DNA of 58,173 bases, from assembly GCA_963205495.1 (NCBI GenBank), contig CAUJIN010000054.1, positions 1-58,173 of the forward strand. Reading direction: 5' to 3'. Numbering within the stretch: position 1 is the first letter of the stretch; every line of letters begins with the position of its first letter. Under the pieces are notes generated by a model, which was not told the DNA's origin, ran no database searches, and worked only from the letters and a program-made list of their open reading frames with translations. Origin of the DNA: Pseudomonadota bacterium. GTDB lineage: Bacteria > Pseudomonadota > Gammaproteobacteria > Xanthomonadales > Xanthomonadaceae. This document shows positions 48,523 to 56,273 of this stretch, one piece after another. The position numbers and the translations under genes were made by a program.

Positions 48523-48748
48523 GGACTCAGCGCAACGGCGTCATCGATGTTCGGCAGCATAGCAAGCGCCGCGCGCAGGAACGTCCCCGCGCTCACCCGA
48601 TCCGCGTGAACGGCAGCGCGGCCGGCACCCGGGGCCAGGGGAAGCGCGGCCCGGGATCGCGCTTGCGCGGCACCGGAATCGAGGCGTCGTTGCTGGCGGG
48701 CACCTGTCCGCGGTCCAGGTCCTCGTGTCCGGCGATGTGGCGCAGGGC
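48362..48748. repeat. Direct repeat, copy A (387 bp)
   Basis: Matches 51041-51425 in the same orientation with about 25 differences including one 2-bp indel, roughly 93% identity by hand count. Copy A covers the first ~54 codons of the intact sigma gene, the intergenic spacer, and the last ~52 codons of ampD. Together with copy B it brackets about 2.3 kb of unrelated sequence. Confidence 0.9.
48593..48748 (-). pseudogene. ampD C-terminal fragment
   Basis: Encodes ALRHIAGHEDLD-G-VPASND through PFTRIG and the stop, nearly identical to the C-terminus of the intact ampD at 51270-51848. Beyond 48748 the similarity ends, so there is no N-terminal amidase domain and the fragment cannot be functional. 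It is part of direct repeat copy A. Confidence 0.88.
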
Positions 48749-48824
48749 CTCCAGCGGGTCGAGCACATTGGCAGCGCTTGCGCAGTGGCGGAGAATCGTC
48801 GCCCGTTCCGGGTGGAGAGGGATC

Positions 48825-49340
48825 ATGAAAACGGTGCTGTGGATGCTGACGCTGATGGTGCTGGCGGGATCGGTGCGGGCACAGGAAGACTGCGCGTGGC
48901 TGCCACTGGAATCGGTGAGCAAGGCGCTGCCGCAGTACGGGCCGTGGGAAACCATGTCCGGCGGCCAGGTCGGTGCCTGCCAGTTCATGGGTCGCTCGGA
49001 CACGGGCGTGGTCCTGTTCAGCCTGACTCAGATGGTGCATCCGGATGAACGCGCCGCCGTGGACCTGATCACCTCGATGCGCAAGCAGCAGATCGATGGC
49101 GTCGAAGCGGCCGAGGAGCCGGCCCTGGGCGAACACGGCTATCGATTCTGGTCGAAGGGCGAGGATCACCGTGTCGTCGAATCGCTGGTCGGCCAGCGCG
49201 GACGCGTGGTCGTGATCGGCATGATCAGCCTGCAGGATGGCCTGAGCGCGGAGTCCCGCATGCGCGCGATCGAGCTCAGCCGGCGAGGCCTGGAACTGGC
49301 CAGCGACGCGCGCGCGATGGCGGCCGCCAGCCGTTGCTGA
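48825..49340 (+). CDS. Secreted protein of unknown function, first half of a two-domain frame
   Basis: A 171-residue product that I do not recognise. Signal peptide MKTVLWMLTLMVLAGSVRAQ with a GAGAGG ribosome site, then DCAWLPLESVSKALPQYG, GACQFMG, VVLFSLTQM and a helical end with SRRGLELA. The stop TGA (49338-49340) is followed in the same frame by 120 more codons of similar design (next entry), so this is probably the 5' part of a longer ancestral gene. It lies inside the repeat-bounded segment. Confidence 0.65.
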   Translation: MKTVLWMLTLMVLAGSVRAQEDCAWLPLESVSKALPQYGPWETMSGGQVGACQFMGRSDTGVVLFSLTQMVHPDERAAVDLITSMRKQQIDGVEAAEEPALGEHGYRFWSKGEDHRVVESLVGQRGRVVVIGMISLQDGLSAESRMRAIELSRRGLELASDARAMAAASRC

Positions 49341-49700
49341 TACTTCGATGCTGCGCTGCTGAAGAAGCTTTTTGGCGGTGCCAGCTACACCGAGCAGGTA
49401 TATGGCAGCAACAGCTGCATGGCGCATGAGGGTTCGCGCGTGCTGATGCTGGCCATCGTCGAGGATGTCGACGAGGAGACGGCGGCCGCCATGACGGCGA
49501 CGGGTGACTGTCAACGCGATGCCGTTGCCGGCCTCGGCAGCGTCAGCCACCACTGCAAGCAGGGCAATGCGCGGGCGACCGTGAGCAGCTTGCACGCTCG
49601 TCGCCATTTGCAGTTCTACTGGGTGCCCGGCCGTGAACCGACGCCGGCCGAGCGTGAGCATCTGATTGCGCTGGCACGCGTGGCGGTGACGCTGCCCTGA
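49341..49700 (+). pseudogene. In-frame continuation after TGA: second copy of the same domain
   Basis: In phase with the preceding gene: YFDAALLKKLFGGASYTEQV, NSCMAHEGSRVLMLAIVED, HCKQGNARATVSS, FYWVPGREPTPAEREHLIALA, then a TGA at 49698. It aligns loosely with the first domain: Cys-x-aromatic start, 'KxLxxxG', a second Cys about 25-30 residues later, then a hydrophobic strand, and a long final helix. The first ATG (49419) has no signal peptide or good ribosome site. It is most likely the separated second domain of a gene broken by a nonsense change. Confidence 0.6.
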
Positions 49701-49720
49701 CGCAGCTCGCCGCTCAATGC

Positions 49721-49831
49721 CGACCGTGTCATCGCCACCGGCACGGATGTGGTCGATAATGGATCGCGGTTCGCCACGGAAGACGGCATAACCTGAAACG
49801 TCGTAGAGGATTTCGAGAGCGGGATCGGACA
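49721..49831 (-). pseudogene. recQ 5' remnant
   Basis: Reading from an ATG at 49831: MSDPALEILYDVSGYAVFRG, then IIDHIRAGGDD. This resembles the first 35 residues of RecQ helicases (AL-iL---FGY--FRG-Q--II-H---GGDALV). It breaks off exactly before the Walker A motif. There is no helicase sequence beyond it, so it is a fragment. The surrounding 49701-49931 otherwise shows nothing I can name. Confidence 0.55.
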
Positions 49832-49931
49832 TGGGCGGCATGGCGGCCGAGCCCGCCTGGCGCGTTCGCCACGCGAGACAGCGCGGGCTCATGCAACAGA
49901 ATCGCGCCCCGTCAGCGCAGGGAGCAGGGTC

Positions 49932-51008
49932 ATGAATCGACTCAACCGGATGGTGTTCAGCGCCTTGATCGCTCTGCCCGCGATCGCTCTGGCCGCGCCG
50001 CCGCCGCGCTTTCCGCCCGGCGCGGTATGGCACCAGAACATCAGTGCAGCCCCGTTGCATCCGAACTCGACATCCATGATTTCCACCCTGGCCGGGCTCG
50101 GCGGCTGGGGCAACGGCAATCGATTCCAGATCGATTTTTCCCTGCACACCTATCCGAACGCGCCGGCAGGAACGCCGATGCGCACGGTCGTCCCGCACGC
50201 CGTCTTCGACGAGTATTACAGCCCCGATTGCGAAGACCTGCCGACCAGCATGCCGGTGCCGGCCGATGCCGCGTTCGAGGGCCAGAACGGGCTCAGCTGC
50301 GACAACGAGAACGAGGACTGTCACCTGCTGGTGCGGCAAGGCAACCTCCTGTACGAACTGTACAGCGGCAACTACACCGGTGGCACCTTGAATGCACTGT
50401 GCCTCTCCGTGTGGAACCTTGCTGCGGTGTACCCACCCGAAGGTCGCGGTGATCACTGCACCTCGGCCGATGCCGCCGGCTTTCCGATCGCGCCGCTGCT
50501 GGTCAATGCGGACGAAGTCGCGGCCGCGGTGAACGTGACGAACTCCGACCTCGGCCATGCGATCCGCTTCATCCTGCCGAATGCACGCATGGCCAACGAT
50601 CCGTCCCTGGGTGGCGTCAACGGGCGCCTGTACGTGCGACCGGCATCGCATGCCGGCGCTCCAAGCGGCCCGGTAGGCAGCGTCCCGTATGGCGTGCGCA
50701 TGCGCCTGAAGTCCAACTTCGACATGAGCGGCTACAGCGCCGCCGCGCAGGTGATCCTGCGCACCATGCAGCGTTACGGCATCGTGCTCGCCGATGGCGG
50801 CAACATCGCGCTGACGTTCGAGTCCGACCGCTACACCACGGCCAGTTGGGAATCGCTCGACATCGAGTCGCGCACGTTCGTTGACGCCGGCAACCCGGTG
50901 CTGGTCACCGATTTCGACGTGATCGATACCGGTGCACGCATCGGCGAAACCTACGATTGCGGACGCACCACGGTCAGCGAAGTCATTTTTGCGGATGGCT
51001 TCGACTGA
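49932..51008 (+). CDS. Secreted protein of a widespread uncharacterised family, DGFD C-terminal tail
   Basis: A 358-residue predicted secreted protein. A signal peptide (ending near ALAAPPP) is followed by VWHQNISAAPLHPNS and GNRFQIDF, the opening of a secreted family I recall from soil bacteria. LLYELYSG, TSADAAGFPIAPLLVNADEV, HAIRFILPNAR, MRLKSNFDMSGYSAAAQVIL and MQRYGIVLADGG continue the family pattern. No activity is known to me. It ends exactly in VIFADGFD. The Cys residues (near 90, 118, 126, 152) could form disulfides. A GGGAGCAGG stretch precedes the ATG. The gene occupies the right part of the repeat-bounded segment. Confidence 0.75.
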   Translation: MNRLNRMVFSALIALPAIALAAPPPRFPPGAVWHQNISAAPLHPNSTSMISTLAGLGGWGNGNRFQIDFSLHTYPNAPAGTPMRTVVPHAVFDEYYSPDCEDLPTSMPVPADAAFEGQNGLSCDNENEDCHLLVRQGNLLYELYSGNYTGGTLNALCLSVWNLAAVYPPEGRGDHCTSADAAGFPIAPLLVNADEVAAAVNVTNSDLGHAIRFILPNARMANDPSLGGVNGRLYVRPASHAGAPSGPVGSVPYGVRMRLKSNFDMSGYSAAAQVILRTMQRYGIVLADGGNIALTFESDRYTTASWESLDIESRTFVDAGNPVLVTDFDVIDTGARIGETYDCGRTTVSEVIFADGFD

Positions 51009-51040
51009 CCGCAGACCTCGATCGGCCCACGGCACGCGGA

Positions 51041-51201
51041 CCTTCGCCGCGAAGCTTGGCCGGCAGGCGTCCATGCGCCCATCGACGGAGCGTGGGTTCC
51101 ACGCGGCGCACGAGCTGGTCGGCGGCCGCGCGCTTGCCTTCGCGCAGGCGCGTCAGCAATACGGCGGTCGCATGGCCCGCGGAAGGGCGAGGCGTGTCCA
51201 T
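51041..51201 (-). pseudogene. ECF sigma factor 5' fragment
   Basis: Starts MDTPRPSAGHATAVLLTRLREG and continues to AHGRLPAKLRGEG, matching residues 1-54 of the intact sigma factor with a few substitutions. It then runs into unrelated codons and stops at 50983. It lacks most of region 2 and all of region 4. The remaining bases to the ampD stop at 51270 correspond to the spacer upstream of the intact sigma gene. Confidence 0.85.
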
Positions 51202-51425
51202 GGAGTCAGCGCAACGGCGTCATCGATGTTCGGCAGCATGGCAAGCTCCGCGCGGGGACGTCCCAGCTATCACCCGATCCGCGTGAACGGCAGCGCGGCC
51301 AGCACCCGGGGCCAGGGGAAGCGCGGCCCGGGATCGCGCTTGCGCGGCACCCGAATCGAGGCGTCGTTGCTGGCGGGCACCTGTTCGCGGTCCAGGTCTT
51401 CGTGTCCGGCGATGTGGCGCAGGGC
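51041..51425. repeat. Direct repeat, copy B (385 bp)
   Basis: Second copy of 48362-48748, same orientation. It contains the sigma-factor 5' fragment and the 3' end of the intact ampD. The left edge falls at CCTTCG (51041) and the right edge at CGCAGGGC (51425), where similarity to copy A stops. Confidence 0.9.
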
Positions 51426-51848
51426 GGGAAGCCCGGCGGCGAGCGCGGCGAGGAGGGCGATCAGGGCGTCGATCTGGGCGTCCGGATAGGGTTCGTCCAT
51501 GGCCTGGTGGCGCGAGTCGAGCCAGTGCGGATAGCGGCCGGTGTTGACCAGCTCGATGCCGATGGAGCGCGCGTTGTGGCCGCGCACGTGGTGGGCGATG
51601 CGCTCGGGCGGGACGAAGCGGTGGATGCTGCCGTCGCGGTCGATGTAGAAGTGCCCGCTGTTGCCGGTGCCCGAGTCGTAGAGCACCCGCTCGCCGTATT
51701 CGCGCGCCAAGGCCAGATCGGGCAGCTCGGTGCAGTGGATCACGACCAGTTCGACGGTGGCGGGAAGGCGCAGTTCCAGCCGCGCGGCGTAGGGCAGGGG
51801 CCAGTCGTGGATGGCGGGGCCGGGCGGTGCGGCGTGGGCGGAAGGCAT
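51270..51848 (-). CDS. ampD: AmpD-like N-acetylmuramoyl-L-alanine amidase
   Basis: Cleaves the amide bond in (anhydro)muropeptides during cell-wall recycling. The 192-residue product is an Amidase_2 domain: VVIHCTE (zinc His), SGHFYIDRDGSIHRFV, HHVRGHNARSIGIELVN and the closing HIAGHEDL to KRDPGPRFPW with the last ligands. No signal peptide is evident, which favours cytoplasmic AmpD. The start could be 51848 or 51866. Its last ~52 codons lie in direct repeat copy B. Before the insertion it probably sat directly upstream of the sigma/kinase pair. Confidence 0.88.
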   Translation of the reverse strand: MPSAHAAPPGPAIHDWPLPYAARLELRLPATVELVVIHCTELPDLALAREYGERVLYDSGTGNSGHFYIDRDGSIHRFVPPERIAHHVRGHNARSIGIELVNTGRYPHWLDSRHQAMDEPYPDAQIDALIALLAALAAGLPALRHIAGHEDLDREQVPASNDASIRVPRKRDPGPRFPWPRVLAALPFTRIG

Positions 51849-52027
51849 GGGGCCGCATGCTACCATTCGCGCGCTTTTGCGCGGTTCCTCCGCTTCCTGC
51901 GGGCTGGTCCGGATGGCCGGAACGCCCCGCCAAGCCGGTCGATTCCCGCACCCCATGCCTGCCGGAATTCCCGGGATGGCGGGCCGGATGGATCGCATTG
52001 CCGCCCACCCTTTTCCGGAGCCACGCC

Positions 52028-52558
52028 ATGACCGGCCATTGCATCCTTTCGCACGGGCTTCGCAGCGGCCCCGAAGCCCGCAAGGTCACGGCGCTGGCGC
52101 AGGCGGCACAGGCGCTGGGCTGGAGCCACGAGCGCCCGGACTATAAGGACATCGATGCGGCCTTGGAAGGGCGCGACGTCGCGCGCCGGCTGGATCGCCT
52201 GCTCGAGTGCGTCAGGCGCGCGCCCGCGCCCGTGGTGCTGGCCGGATCCAGCATGGGGGCGCTGATTTCCGGCGAGGCTTCGCTTCAGGTTCCGGTGGCC
52301 GGGCTGTTCCTGATGGCGCCGCCGGTGCGGATGCCGGGGCACGACTACGTGCTGCGCGCGGCGAAGGTTCCGATGCGGGTGATCCACGGCTGGCACGACG
52401 AGCTGATCGCGGCGAAGGACGTGGTGGACTGGTGCGCCGAGCGTTCGGCTCCGCTGCTCCTGCTCGATGACAACCACCGGCTCGAGGCCCATGTCGATGC
52501 CATCGCCGGTGAGTTCGCGAGGTTTCTCACGTCCCTGACCCAGGAGGCCCGCGCATGA
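52028..52558 (+). CDS. Small alpha/beta hydrolase (YqiA/UPF0227-like)
   Basis: A 176-residue compact hydrolase. [14 protein letters not shown] is the oxyanion-hole region, [16 protein letters not shown] carries the nucleophile Ser in [15 protein letters not shown] supplies the acid, and [11 protein letters not shown] the His. It has no lid or signal peptide. The substrate is unknown. The stop overlaps the rlmKL start (ATGA), implying co-expression. Confidence 0.8.
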   Translation: MTGHCILSHGLRSGPEARKVTALAQAAQALGWSHERPDYKDIDAALEGRDVARRLDRLLECVRRAPAPVVLAGSSMGALISGEASLQVPVAGLFLMAPPVRMPGHDYVLRAAKVPMRVIHGWHDELIAAKDVVDWCAERSAPLLLLDDNHRLEAHVDAIAGEFARFLTSLTQEARA

Positions 52559-54714
52559 GTCTGCCGCTCACGTTCTTCGCGCCCTGCGCCAAGGGACTGG
52601 AATACCTCCTGGTCGAGGAATTGCAGGCGCTGGGCGCGCAGGAGGTGCGCGAGGCGCTGGCCGGGGTGCATTTTTCCGGCACGCTGGAAACCGGCTACCG
52701 CGCCTGCCTGTGGTCGTGCCTGGCCAGCCGCGTGCTGCTGCGCGTGGCGCATTTCGAGGCGCTGGACGAAGCGGCGCTCTATCGGGGCGTGCAGGCGATC
52801 GACTGGGCCGGGCACCTGTCCGAGAGCGGCACCCTGGCGGTACACGCCCACCTGCACGCCTCGCACCTGACCCACGAACGCTACGCCGCGCAGAAGGTGA
52901 AGGATGCCGTCGTCGACCAGTTCCGCGAGCGCTTCGGCGAGCGCCCTTCGGTGGACACCGACCGTCCCGACGTTGCTATCAGCCTCAGCCTGCGGCGCAA
53001 CCTCGCCGACGTGTTCATCGATCTGGCGGGCGAAGCACTGCACCGGCGCGGCTGGCGCGGGCCGCAGGTCGAGGCGCCGCTCAAGGAAACCCTGGCCTGC
53101 GCGGTGCTGCTGCGCGGCGGCTGGCGCGAGATCGACGCCGCGGGCGGGGCGCTGGTCGATCCGATGTGCGGTTCGGGCACGCTTTTGATCGAGGCCGCGC
53201 GCATGAGCGCGGACATCGCGCCGGGCCTCGGGCGCGCGCGCTTCGGCTTCCTGCGCTGGCGCGGGCACGACGAGGCGCTGTGGAATGCGCTGGTGGGCGA
53301 GGCGCAGGAGCGCTCGCGCGCCGGTCGCGCAATGCTTGCGCCGCGTTTTTTCGGCTACGACCTCGATCCGGCGGCGGTGGCCGCCAGTCGCGAGAACATC
53401 GCGCGCGCCGGGCTTTCCGGGGTGATTTCCGTGGAGCAGGCGGACGCGGCGCGGCTGGAAGCGCCGGCGGGCGCGAAGCCTGGCCTTGTGGCCTGCAATC
53501 CGCCCTACGACGAGCGCCTTGCCGCCGATGCCACGCTGTATCGCGCGCTGGGAGCCACCTTGAAGCGCGGATTCACCGGCTGGAAGGCGGCGATCCTGTC
53601 GGGCGATGCGGAGCTTTCCCGCGCGCTCGGCCTGCGGCCGGAGAAACGCTACGCGCTCTACAACGGCGCGCTGGCCTGCGAGCTTTTGCGCATCGACCGG
53701 ATCGAGCCGGCGCGCGAGCGCGCCTTCGAACCGCGGCCGCTGTCCGAGGGCGCGCAGATGGTCGCCAACCGCCTGCGCAAGAACCTGCGGACCTTGAAGA
53801 AATGGCGCGAGCGCGAGGGCGTGGCCTGCTTTCGCGCCTACGACGCGGACATTCCCGAGTATGCCGCCGCGATCGACGTGTACGCCGGCGTGCCGGAAGA
53901 AACCCCGGACGGCGCGGAAGAAATCTGGCTGCACGTGCAGGAATACCAGGCACCGGCCGATATTCCCGAGGAAACCACGCGCCAGCGCCTGACCGATCTC
54001 GTCCACGCGGCGATGGACGTGTTCGCGCTGCCGCGCGCGCGCGTGGCGGTGAAAACCCGCCAACGCGGCAAGGGCGGTGCGAAGTACGGGCGCTTCGATG
54101 CGCGCGGGCAGTACCTGCTGGTGCGCGAGGGTGGCGCGCGGCTGCGCGTCAACCTGTTCGATCATCTCGATACCGGCCTGTTTCTCGATCACCGCCCGCT
54201 GCGCCTGCGCCTTGCGCGCGAGTCGCGCGGGCTGCGCGTGCTCAACCTGTTCTGCTACACCGCCAGCGCCAGCGTGCACGCGGGACTGGGCGGGGCGGCG
54301 AGCACCACCAGCGTGGACCTTTCACCCACCTACCTCGACTGGGCCGCGCAGAACCTTGCGCGCAACGGGCTCTCCGGGCCATCGCACCGCCTGGTGCAGG
54401 CCGACGTGATGGCCTGGCTCGAAGCCGAGCGCGCGCGCTACGACCTCGTCTTCTGCGACCCGCCGACCTTCTCCAATTCCGCGCGCGCCGAGGACTTCGA
54501 CCTGCAGCGCGAGCACGTGCGCCTGATCGATGCCTGCATGGCACGGCTGGCGCCGGGCGGGCTGCTGTTGTTTTCCAACAATTTCCGGCGCTTCCGGCTG
54601 GATCCCGCGCTGGCGGAGCGCTACGCGGTGCGCGATATCCGTGCCGCCACGCTCGATCCGGACTTTTCCCGCAGCCCGCGCATCCACGCGGCCTGGGAAA
54701 TCCTTCACACTTGA
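52555..54714 (+). CDS. rlmL: Bifunctional 23S rRNA methyltransferase RlmKL
   Basis: Modifies 23S rRNA at G2445 (m2G, RlmL half) and G2069 (m7G, RlmK half) in E. coli numbering. The 719 residues comprise a THUMP domain (about 60-160), the RlmL methyltransferase with [14 protein letters not shown] and NPPYDERL, and the C-terminal RlmK part with [15 protein letters not shown] and [16 protein letters not shown]. The length agrees with the E. coli protein (702). The start is fixed by overlap with the hydrolase gene. Confidence 0.95.
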   Translation: MSLPLTFFAPCAKGLEYLLVEELQALGAQEVREALAGVHFSGTLETGYRACLWSCLASRVLLRVAHFEALDEAALYRGVQAIDWAGHLSESGTLAVHAHLHASHLTHERYAAQKVKDAVVDQFRERFGERPSVDTDRPDVAISLSLRRNLADVFIDLAGEALHRRGWRGPQVEAPLKETLACAVLLRGGWREIDAAGGALVDPMCGSGTLLIEAARMSADIAPGLGRARFGFLRWRGHDEALWNALVGEAQERSRAGRAMLAPRFFGYDLDPAAVAASRENIARAGLSGVISVEQADAARLEAPAGAKPGLVACNPPYDERLAADATLYRALGATLKRGFTGWKAAILSGDAELSRALGLRPEKRYALYNGALACELLRIDRIEPARERAFEPRPLSEGAQMVANRLRKNLRTLKKWREREGVACFRAYDADIPEYAAAIDVYAGVPEETPDGAEEIWLHVQEYQAPADIPEETTRQRLTDLVHAAMDVFALPRARVAVKTRQRGKGGAKYGRFDARGQYLLVREGGARLRVNLFDHLDTGLFLDHRPLRLRLARESRGLRVLNLFCYTASASVHAGLGGAASTTSVDLSPTYLDWAAQNLARNGLSGPSHRLVQADVMAWLEAERARYDLVFCDPPTFSNSARAEDFDLQREHVRLIDACMARLAPGGLLLFSNNFRRFRLDPALAERYAVRDIRAATLDPDFSRSPRIHAAWEILHT

Positions 54715-54763
54715 CCGCTGCCGCGGGTCGCCGCCCCCTTGTGGATTCGGGTGCAATGGCCCG

Positions 54764-55438
54764 ATGCTTGAACCCAACCGACTTTCCGTGAACTTGCCGA
54801 TGCAGCTCCCTCTCAAGCACCTGTGGCACGAACGCGCCGACCGCTGGCGATTCTTTCGCCAATGGCTGCGCCACCCGCTGACCACGGCGGCCATTGCGCC
54901 CTCGGGGCCGCAGCTGGTTCGCTGCATGATGGACGAGCTGGCGCCGGATGCGCGCCGGGTGATCGAGCTGGGGGCGGGAACCGGCGTGATGACCCGGGCG
55001 CTGCTTGCGCGCGGCATCTCGCCGCAGGATCTGCTGGTACTGGAACTCAATCCGCAGCTCGCCGAGCACCTCGGCCGCATGTTTCCAGGTACCCACGTGG
55101 TGTGCGCCGATGCGCGCAACCTCCCGCAGGAAGCGGCGCGGGTCTGCGGTCCGGAGGGCGGGCAGGCCGACGCCGTGGTGTCCAGCCTCGGGCTGCTGTC
55201 GATGCCCGCCACGCTGCAGCAGGAAATCCTGAGTGCCTCCTTCGAGTGCCTGAAGCCCGACGGGCGCTTCATCCAGTTCACCTACGGCCCGCGCCCGCCG
55301 CTGCGGCCGGAAGTGTCGCAGGCGCTGGGTCTGCACGCCATGCGCGGGGCCACGGTGTTCCGAAACATCCCGCCGGCGACGGTGTTCGTCTACGCGCGCG
55401 CCCGCTCGCGTGCCATCGTGCCGCGCGTGCGCCGCTGA
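54764..55438 (+). CDS. SAM-dependent methyltransferase, PmtA/phospholipid N-methyltransferase-like
   Basis: A 224-residue class I methyltransferase. After LKHLWHERADRWRFFRQWLRHP and TAAIAPSGPQLVRCM, the region that resembles bacterial PmtA-type proteins, comes motif I VIELGAGTGVMTRALL, then LVLELNPQLAEHL, DAVVSSLGLLSMP and FIQFTYGPRPP. The family includes phosphatidylethanolamine N-methyltransferases, but substrate is not proven here. ATG 54800 is a shorter alternative. It converges on the SMR gene. Confidence 0.75.
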   Translation: MLEPNRLSVNLPMQLPLKHLWHERADRWRFFRQWLRHPLTTAAIAPSGPQLVRCMMDELAPDARRVIELGAGTGVMTRALLARGISPQDLLVLELNPQLAEHLGRMFPGTHVVCADARNLPQEAARVCGPEGGQADAVVSSLGLLSMPATLQQEILSASFECLKPDGRFIQFTYGPRPPLRPEVSQALGLHAMRGATVFRNIPPATVFVYARARSRAIVPRVRR

Positions 55439-55456
55439 TCGCTCGCCGTCGCAGCC

Positions 55457-55786
55457 TCAGTGCGCCGTGCTGCGAGAGAACAGGTTGAGCACCAGCACGC
55501 CGGCGAGGATGAGGCCGATGCCGAGGAGGCCGGCGGCATCGAGCTTCTGGCCGTGGACCGCCCAGGCGATCGCCGTCACCAGCACGATGCCTGCGCCCGA
55601 CCACACCGCGTAGGCCACGCCCACCGGAATGGTGCGCAGGGTCAGCGACAGGCACCAGAAGGCCACCGCGTAGCCGGCAACCACCGCGAGCGAGGGCCAC
55701 AGCCGGGTGAAGCCCGCGCTGCTCTTGAGGAAGGAGGTGGCGATCACCTCGGCGAGGATGGCCAGCGCCAGCAGAAGCCAGTTCAT
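55457..55786 (-). CDS. Small multidrug resistance (SMR) family exporter
   Basis: A 109-residue, four-helix inner membrane protein. [22 protein letters not shown] carries the essential Glu14. [22 protein letters not shown] and the [10 protein letters not shown] helix match EmrE/quaternary ammonium exporters more than the guanidinium exporter subgroup. No partner SMR gene is adjacent, so it probably works as a homodimer. Confidence 0.9.
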   Translation of the reverse strand: MNWLLLALAILAEVIATSFLKSSAGFTRLWPSLAVVAGYAVAFWCLSLTLRTIPVGVAYAVWSGAGIVLVTAIAWAVHGQKLDAAGLLGIGLILAGVLVLNLFSRSTAH

Positions 55787-55804
55787 GTCATGCGATCCGG
55801 GAGT

Positions 55805-56266
55805 TCATAGCCAGCGCCGCACCTGCCGCAGGTAGTGCGCGTAGGGTTCACCGAATCGCGCCAGGATCGCGCGTTCTTCCGGGAGGATCTGGAAGCGCGT
55901 GATGTAGGCGACGAAGGCGACCAGGCCGAGCGGCGCCAGCGGATGGGCCAGCCACAGGCAGAACGCCGCGATCTGGATGGCCATGCCCAGATACATGGGG
56001 TTGCGGGTGAATCGATAGGGGCCGTCGCGCACGATGGCGCTGGATTTCTGCGGTGCCAGCGGGCTGATCGTGGTGCGTGCGCGATGGAAATGCAGCAGCG
56101 CCCACACCTCCAGCGCGAAGCCCGCGGCCGCAATGCCGAGGACGATGCCGAGCCGGTGCGGAAGCGACAGCGCGAGCGCCGGCGCAAGCCGTGCCAGCGC
56201 CCAGGCCAGGCCGCAGCCGGCGAGCGCGACGAGGGGCGGTGGAATCCGGTGGTCGAGCTGCACCAT
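55805..56266 (-). CDS. Isoprenylcysteine carboxyl methyltransferase-like membrane protein
   Basis: A 153-residue protein of the ICMT/PEMT fold: three to four helices, then GPYRFTRNPMYLGMAIQIAAF (the RHPxY-type SAM-binding signature) and EERAILARFGEPYAHYLRQVRRWL. The bacterial substrate of this family is unknown. It lies 7 bp downstream of potI on the same strand and may be transcribed with the pot genes. Confidence 0.85.
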   Translation of the reverse strand: MVQLDHRIPPPLVALAGCGLAWALARLAPALALSLPHRLGIVLGIAAAGFALEVWALLHFHRARTTISPLAPQKSSAIVRDGPYRFTRNPMYLGMAIQIAAFCLWLAHPLAPLGLVAFVAYITRFQILPEERAILARFGEPYAHYLRQVRRWL

Positions 56267-56273
56267 GCCGGCC

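Noticed and set aside
48593..49003. Intact minus-strand gene containing the ampD C-terminus
   Set aside because: Only the part to 48748 matches ampD; the rest is antisense to the secreted-protein gene and has no amidase domain.
49500..49700. Selenocysteine insertion at the in-frame TGA (49338)
   Set aside because: No SECIS-like hairpin was apparent just downstream and the position aligns with an ordinary residue, not a redox Cys; nonsense mutation is simpler.
50983..51201. Functional 72-residue truncated sigma factor
   Set aside because: It stops within region 2 and its last codons are antisense to the DGFD-tailed protein; it is a duplication stump.
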